Shown: piece after piece, positions 22,256-26,422 of the stretch | How positions within the stretch are numbered: position 1 is the first letter of the stretch | Layout: every line of letters starts with the position of its first letter | Source of the DNA: JABMPO01 sp964539785 | GTDB lineage: Bacteria; Fidelibacterota; Marinisomatia; Marinisomatales; TCS56 | Direction: 5' to 3' | DNA length: 26,422 bases | Assembly: GCA_964539785.1 (NCBI GenBank) | Contig: CAZIJQ010000033.1 | Span: forward strand, 1-26,422 | The notes under the pieces: model-generated | Databases searched by the model: none | What the model was told of the DNA's origin: nothing | The model's input: only the letters and a program-made list of their open reading frames with translations | Position numbers and translations under genes: made by a program

Positions 22256-23230
22256 ATGAACACGAATCAAGCTGCACCGGAAATTGAAAAAAACGAGGAA
22301 GCCCCCTCAACTTTAAAAAAATGGCTGGTTGCATTTCGGCCATTTGCTTTACCCGCATCTACAATGCCGGTTATCTTTGGCAGCGTGCTGGCGGTTACGA
22401 TTGGTCAGGCAACCTTTAACTGGCAATTATTTTTGCTGGCATTGATTGGTATGGCTTTGCTCCATACCGGCAGCAATTTACTGAATGATGTTTATGATTT
22501 TAAAAAAGGTATCGATAAACAGGTTAATCCCGTCAGCGGTGGTGTGGTCCGGGGCTGGATCACTGCGGCGCAGGCGAAATCCATGGCCGCTTTACTTTTA
22601 GTAATCGGCGCCCTAATTGGCTTGTTCATTGTCAGTCAGGTCGGGATGGATATTTTCTGGATCGGATTAATTGGCGTTACACTGGGCGTTTTCTATACTT
22701 GGGGTCCGGCCCCATTGAAATTCAATGCCCTGGGCGATCTGGCAGTATTCCTGAATTTCGGGATTCTGGGAGCTCTGGGCGCCTGGACCGTGCAAACCGG
22801 CACCATGTCATGGACACCGGTAATCTGGGCGGTGCCTATGTCCTTACTGGTGATCGCAATATTACAGGCCAATAACTGGCGTGATATCCATAGCGACAGC
22901 GCGGGTGGTATTAAAACAGTCGCTTCCTTGCTGGGTGACAAATCTTCGGAGAAATATTTCATTTTCCTGATTATGGGACCATTCCTGATCATAATCGCCC
23001 TGTTGGCGCTTACGCGAATCAGCGCTGGGCTACAGCCCATGCCGTTGGCGTTTTTAATAACATTATTGGCAATACCACTGGCGCTGAAATTAATCGAAAA
23101 AGGGCGAAATCGATTCAACTCCGATCAACCATTGGATTTTCTGGCCCTGGATGGTGCAACCGCCCAGCTCAATTTACTATTTGGCCTCCTGTGTGTGGCT
23201 GCCCTGGGTGTTGATAAGCTGATCGCCTGA
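22256..23230 (+). CDS. menA: MenA, 1,4-dihydroxy-2-naphthoate polyprenyltransferase (UbiA family)
   Basis: A 324-residue membrane protein with about eight or nine helices. It transfers a polyprenyl chain to 1,4-dihydroxy-2-naphthoate, giving demethylmenaquinone. Both aspartate-rich UbiA motifs are present: NDVYDFKKGID (N77, D78, D81) with the following NPVSGGVVRG, and NNWRDIHSDSAGGIKT in the second half. The length and the GGVVRG segment point to MenA rather than heme or ubiquinone enzymes. I take the ATG at 22256, six bases after AAGGGA; an in-frame TTG two codons earlier is less likely. A mini-ORF ends two bases upstream. It supplies the menaquinone that the cytochrome b complex in this window would oxidise, though it is not in the same operon. 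Confidence 0.88.
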   Translation: MNTNQAAPEIEKNEEAPSTLKKWLVAFRPFALPASTMPVIFGSVLAVTIGQATFNWQLFLLALIGMALLHTGSNLLNDVYDFKKGIDKQVNPVSGGVVRGWITAAQAKSMAALLLVIGALIGLFIVSQVGMDIFWIGLIGVTLGVFYTWGPAPLKFNALGDLAVFLNFGILGALGAWTVQTGTMSWTPVIWAVPMSLLVIAILQANNWRDIHSDSAGGIKTVASLLGDKSSEKYFIFLIMGPFLIIIALLALTRISAGLQPMPLAFLITLLAIPLALKLIEKGRNRFNSDQPLDFLALDGATAQLNLLFGLLCVAALGVDKLIA

Positions 23231-23238
23231 TTTTAAGT

Positions 23239-23868
23239 ATGATTCTTACAATTATTGTGGTCATTCTGGCGGCAGGTTTATTCCTGCCGCTTTTCATTTT
23301 TGGTAATAATCCCGGCGTCGACTTCTGGTGGTGGATGACCGCCAACATAACTATTCTGCTCCTGATAGCAGGATTTTTCGATAAAAGCTGGCGTAAAAGT
23401 ATTGCTGAAGATTTACGGGATGATCTGATAAAAAAAATCGTACTTGGGGTTGGTTCCGCCATTTTACTTTACGGCGGCTTTTTGATTGGAGATCAATTGG
23501 CCCAATTGATTTTTCCATTTGCCAAAGACGGAATTGAGGGCGTTTACTCCTTCAAATCAACTGCCAGTCCAATTCGGATTGGTATTCTGATGCTGGTAAT
23601 AATCGGTCCCGGTGAAGAATTATTCTGGCGGGGATTCATTCAGCGAAGATTGCAGAATGATACCAATCCCTGGGGCGGTTTTATTTTAGCAACAATTATT
23701 TATTCCGCTATCCATATTGCCAGCGGAAATATTATGCTGGTTATGGCAGCAGCGGTTTGTGGCGTATTTTGGGGTTACTTGTACCTGCGCTATAATTCAA
23801 TTTTAATCAATGTGGTCAGCCACACCATCTGGGATATATTGATATTCCTGATACTACCGATACAATAA
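23239..23868 (+). CDS. CPBP-family (CAAX-type) intramembrane protease
   Basis: A 209-residue protein with about six membrane helices. The family motifs are complete: EELFWR (E126, E127, R131), H159 in IYSAIHIASG and H195 in NVVSHTIWD, which together form the metal or catalytic site of CPBP/Abi proteases (PF02517). Substrates of bacterial members are mostly unknown; some take part in protein processing, immunity or stress. It begins eight bases after the menA stop, so the two are probably co-transcribed, without an obvious shared task. The ribosome site is weak, which fits translation coupled to menA. Confidence 0.88.
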   Translation: MILTIIVVILAAGLFLPLFIFGNNPGVDFWWWMTANITILLLIAGFFDKSWRKSIAEDLRDDLIKKIVLGVGSAILLYGGFLIGDQLAQLIFPFAKDGIEGVYSFKSTASPIRIGILMLVIIGPGEELFWRGFIQRRLQNDTNPWGGFILATIIYSAIHIASGNIMLVMAAAVCGVFWGYLYLRYNSILINVVSHTIWDILIFLILPIQ

Positions 23869-23909
23869 CTATACTTCTGTCAAATCAGAATTAATCAATG
23901 ACAATAAAA

Positions 23910-24104
23910 TCAAGCTTTCAATTTGTGGGCACGGGTCAATTCATAATGACAGGCCGGACAAACCCAGACACAACGCTCTTCGGGTAAGTCGAAAACCATC
24001 AGATATTCATTGCGCTCCTGGCATCTCTGGCAGCCAATTCCCGGACGTAGTTGTCTGTCAGCTGATCGATCGCTTCTGATTTGGCGTGTACGAACGATAT
24101 TCAT
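23910..24104 (-). CDS. Small zinc-ribbon protein
   Basis: A 64-residue protein. ATG at 24104 is preferred because GGAG lies eight bases upstream; the TTG two codons earlier sits too close to it. Two CxxC knuckles, CQRC and CPAC, are 18 residues apart and should bind one zinc. The N-terminus is rich in arginine (RTRQIRSDRSADRQLR) and could touch nucleic acid. Function is unknown. It stands alone, convergent with the plus-strand protease gene, with no sign of a shared operon. Confidence 0.65.
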   Translation of the reverse strand: MNIVRTRQIRSDRSADRQLRPGIGCQRCQERNEYLMVFDLPEERCVWVCPACHYELTRAHKLKA

Positions 24105-24261
24105 CGTCAATTCTCCATATCGTTGTTAACTGTTTGCATACAATATGAATATCGACAAAATCTATGCCATTACCGAAACGACAAAGAACTTGAGGCTTAT
24201 TGCGAACCAATTATTTACAAATGGTTCAATAATTAATTGTATAATTATTAATTAGATAAAC

Positions 24262-26422
24262 TCAGCCACAGTGCTCAATCATTTTTTCTATCAATATCTT
24301 ACGCTTAACAGGCTTAGTCAGGTAGTCCGTGCAACCGGCCTGTATTGCTTCTAATCGATCAGAAATGAAGACATGAGCGGTTAACGCAATTACCGGTATA
24401 GCGCTGTATTCCTTTCGCTGTCGGAGATATCTTACTAATTCCAGACCGCTGATATCCTCATTTAATGAAAGATCAAGAAAAATAATATCCGGTTTAGAAT
24501 CATTAATCATTTCAATAGCGGATTCCAGCGTACTGCTAATCCTGAGATTCTTCACTACATTCAGCTGGTATTTTATTAAATGTTGCGAATAAACATCATC
24601 TTCGACCACAAGCACTTTCATATCTGTTATCTTTGCGGTACTCGGCAAAGCTTCCGGCTCATCATCTTCAATTTTACTATCAACCTGCTTCTGATCAATT
24701 GCATCAAAAATTAAAGCAATTTCTGACCCGCTGCCTTTTTCACTGGTAATATCGATCCGGGCCTTAATCAGATCAAGATATCGTTTGGTTAGCGATAAAC
24801 CTAATCCAACACCCTGATAATTTTTAGTGTATCCGGAGCTTTCCTGGGAAAAAGTTTCATATATATGTTTCAGATATTCTGGCGAGATACCAATCCCGGT
24901 ATCCTTTGTAATCAAATGGACTTTATTCTGTTTCTGTTCTATTCTGATCTCTATTTTGCCATTAGGGGTATATTTAATTGCATTATCAATGATATTCATC
25001 AGAGCCTGAGAAACACAATAGTCGTTGGCAACAATAAATATCGGGGCTTCAGGATTAATATAAAAAAGATCGAGATATTTTTCTTTTGCTTCAGGCAGTA
25101 ATTCTTCACAGATGTTTTTAACAATTTTATTCAAATTAACGTTTTCGAATTCTATATTGAAAGCACCGGCCTCAATTTCAGATATATCCAGAATCTCATG
25201 AATCGTACGCATTAAGCGCTTACCACTACGTCTGATTATTTTGAAAAATAATTGTTCATCATCTTTTGCGAAAGATTTTAAGCGCTCTTCGATTAGATCA
25301 GAAAATCCCAGAATCGAATTCAATGGCGTGCGTATCTCATGGCTCATATTTGCCAGAAACAGACTTTTTACTTTATCCGACCGTTGAGCTTGTTCTAAAG
25401 CCAATTCTCGTTGTTCCTGCGCCAGTTTGTTCTCGGTGATATCGCGACAGATTAAGCGTAATTCAACTGGATTATTCTCATCATCGAGGATTAACTGACT
25501 TCGCTCATGAACATGAATAACACTACCATTTTTCCTGATTTTTCTGAGTTCAAGGTCTGAATTAATAATTTTATTAGTAAATATTTCTGCTACGCGAGCC
25601 TGAATTGTCGGCAGTTCATAAGGATGAATGATCATTTCTACTGGTTTGCCTATCAACTCTTCCTTTGAATATCCTAAATAATCAGCACCAAATTGGTTCA
25701 CCGATATAATAATGCCGGCCGGATTTAATGAAAAATACATATCAGGAGCCTGGTTATATAAATTCTGGAAGCGTTGTTCGCTTTCCTGGAGCAGTTGCCG
25801 AGCCCGTCTCTGTAAAGTTACATCGCGGGTTACACCCCTGAATCCAATCGGCTTTCCGTCAGCAGCAAACTTCAAGATAGTCGATAATTCCAACGTCGCT
25901 ATACTGCCATCTTTCTTGATAATTTCATAGTCGGCTATTTCTTTTGTTCCGCCAGAATTGTATAAGTCAGAAAACTCCTTATACATTCGAGCGGCTGTTT
26001 CCGGTGTAGTATAATCACGGTTATTTAACCCGAGTAACTCATCCATCTGATAACCGGAAAGCCGGCATATGGAATCATTTACAAATACGAAATTTCCAGC
26101 TAAATCCAGTTCAAAATAACCTTCCTCAATCGTGTCGAGAATTGTCCGGTATTTTTCTCTTTCCCGGTCTAATTCCTCTTCTGCTTTTTTCCTGACCAGG
26201 GTTGCGCCAATCATTTCAGCTGCGGTTTGTAAAGCTTTAATAGTGGTTCCCGACCAAATCCGATCTTCTACACAATCATCAAAACCAATTTGTCCCCACC
26301 ACTCATCATCAACAAAAATGGGCACTAACAGGATTGATAAAACTTTTTGTGGTCCAAAATTCAATTGCTCATATTCAGGAAAATCTTTGATTAACTTGGC
26401 TACTATTTCCCCTTTTCCTAGC
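24262..26422 (-). CDS. Hybrid sensor histidine kinase (GAF-PAS-PAS-HisKA-HATPase-REC), N-terminus beyond the window
   Basis: The frame is open to the right edge, reading LGKGEIVAKLIKDFPEYEQ before the apparent TTG start at 26364, so the gene is partial at its 5-prime end. In order it has: the end of a GAF domain (SILLVPIFVDDEWWGQIGFDD), two PAS domains with PAC tails (GYFELDLAGNFVFVNDS and DMYFSLNPAGIIISVNQ), HisKA with the phospho-acceptor in MSHEIRTPLNS, HATPase with NIIDNAIKYTPNG, DTGIGIS and GVGLGLSLTKRY, and a C-terminal receiver with phospho-acceptor D in FLDLSLNED, ALTAH and LTKP. All catalytic residues are present. The output partner and the signal are unknown. An unusual point is that the receiver is the last domain, so it probably signals through a phosphorelay. 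Confidence 0.9.
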   Translation of the reverse strand, partial: LGKGEIVAKLIKDFPEYEQLNFGPQKVLSILLVPIFVDDEWWGQIGFDDCVEDRIWSGTTIKALQTAAEMIGATLVRKKAEEELDREREKYRTILDTIEEGYFELDLAGNFVFVNDSICRLSGYQMDELLGLNNRDYTTPETAARMYKEFSDLYNSGGTKEIADYEIIKKDGSIATLELSTILKFAADGKPIGFRGVTRDVTLQRRARQLLQESEQRFQNLYNQAPDMYFSLNPAGIIISVNQFGADYLGYSKEELIGKPVEMIIHPYELPTIQARVAEIFTNKIINSDLELRKIRKNGSVIHVHERSQLILDDENNPVELRLICRDITENKLAQEQRELALEQAQRSDKVKSLFLANMSHEIRTPLNSILGFSDLIEERLKSFAKDDEQLFFKIIRRSGKRLMRTIHEILDISEIEAGAFNIEFENVNLNKIVKNICEELLPEAKEKYLDLFYINPEAPIFIVANDYCVSQALMNIIDNAIKYTPNGKIEIRIEQKQNKVHLITKDTGIGISPEYLKHIYETFSQESSGYTKNYQGVGLGLSLTKRYLDLIKARIDITSEKGSGSEIALIFDAIDQKQVDSKIEDDEPEALPSTAKITDMKVLVVEDDVYSQHLIKYQLNVVKNLRISSTLESAIEMINDSKPDIIFLDLSLNEDISGLELVRYLRQRKEYSAIPVIALTAHVFISDRLEAIQAGCTDYLTKPVKRKILIEKMIEHCG

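Noticed and set aside
24111..24261. AT-rich inverted repeat near 24220-24255 as a terminator for the kinase gene
   Set aside because: The arms are short and purely A/T with no clear stem-loop plus U run; in such AT-rich sequence this is expected by chance.
1..26422. tRNA, rRNA, CRISPR array, phage or transposase genes
   Set aside because: I looked for tRNA-like folds, regularly spaced repeats and transposase or integrase motifs on both strands and found none that I could support.

Overview
The window reads as a piece of a Gram-negative, menaquinone-using bacterial chromosome carrying a nearly complete clade II (Sec-type) nitrous oxide reduction island. I infer a member of the broad FCB assemblage (Marinimicrobia / Calditrichota / KSB1-like). 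The grounds are the many small beta-barrel and lipoprotein genes, a TonB receptor with an N-terminal carboxypeptidase-regulatory-like domain, the clade II NosZ and the dispersed intergenic repeats. No rRNA or other marker gene is present, so the phylum is a guess.

Layout. Positions 31-2414 (minus) hold a truncated sensor-kinase N-terminus next to a perfect dyad, then three secreted proteins of unknown function. From 19008 down to 2690 there are 16 closely spaced minus-strand genes. In transcription order they are: Rrf2 regulator, GltD-like iron-sulfur flavoprotein, Rieske protein, cytochrome b, pentaheme cytochrome c, NosZ, a four-helix membrane protein, a small periplasmic protein, NosD, NosF, NosL, NosY, a Cys-rich small protein, a Met/His-rich YtkA-like lipoprotein, an OprC/NosA-like TonB receptor, and a TlpA-like thioredoxin. 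Many neighbours overlap by 1-17 bases. A strong hairpin separates the electron-transfer/NosZ half from the accessory/copper half.

Working model. Menaquinol is oxidised by the Rieske/cytochrome b complex, electrons pass to the anchored pentaheme cytochrome c, and NosZ reduces N2O to N2 in the periplasm. NosDFY and NosL mature the copper centres. The TonB receptor, YtkA-like lipoprotein, Cys-rich protein and thioredoxin are placed to import copper and prepare it or its ligands. No NosR and no NosGH-type module is visible; the flavoprotein occupies that position. The Rrf2 protein carries three cysteines that could bind an Fe-S cluster. A 24-base tandem dyad upstream of it is its likely operator.

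Positions 19009-19607 are non-coding and packed with repeats and hairpins, one of them a second copy of a repeat found at 2572-2662. Positions 19608-21783 carry an NYN-LOTUS protein and two small beta-barrel-like proteins. The last two are separated by a sequence resembling an integron attC site, with a second, weaker one beyond, so they may be integron cassettes without an integrase. On the plus strand lie MenA (preceded by a 7-codon mini-ORF) and a CPBP-family protease. On the minus strand lie a small zinc-ribbon protein and a hybrid histidine kinase that runs off the right edge.
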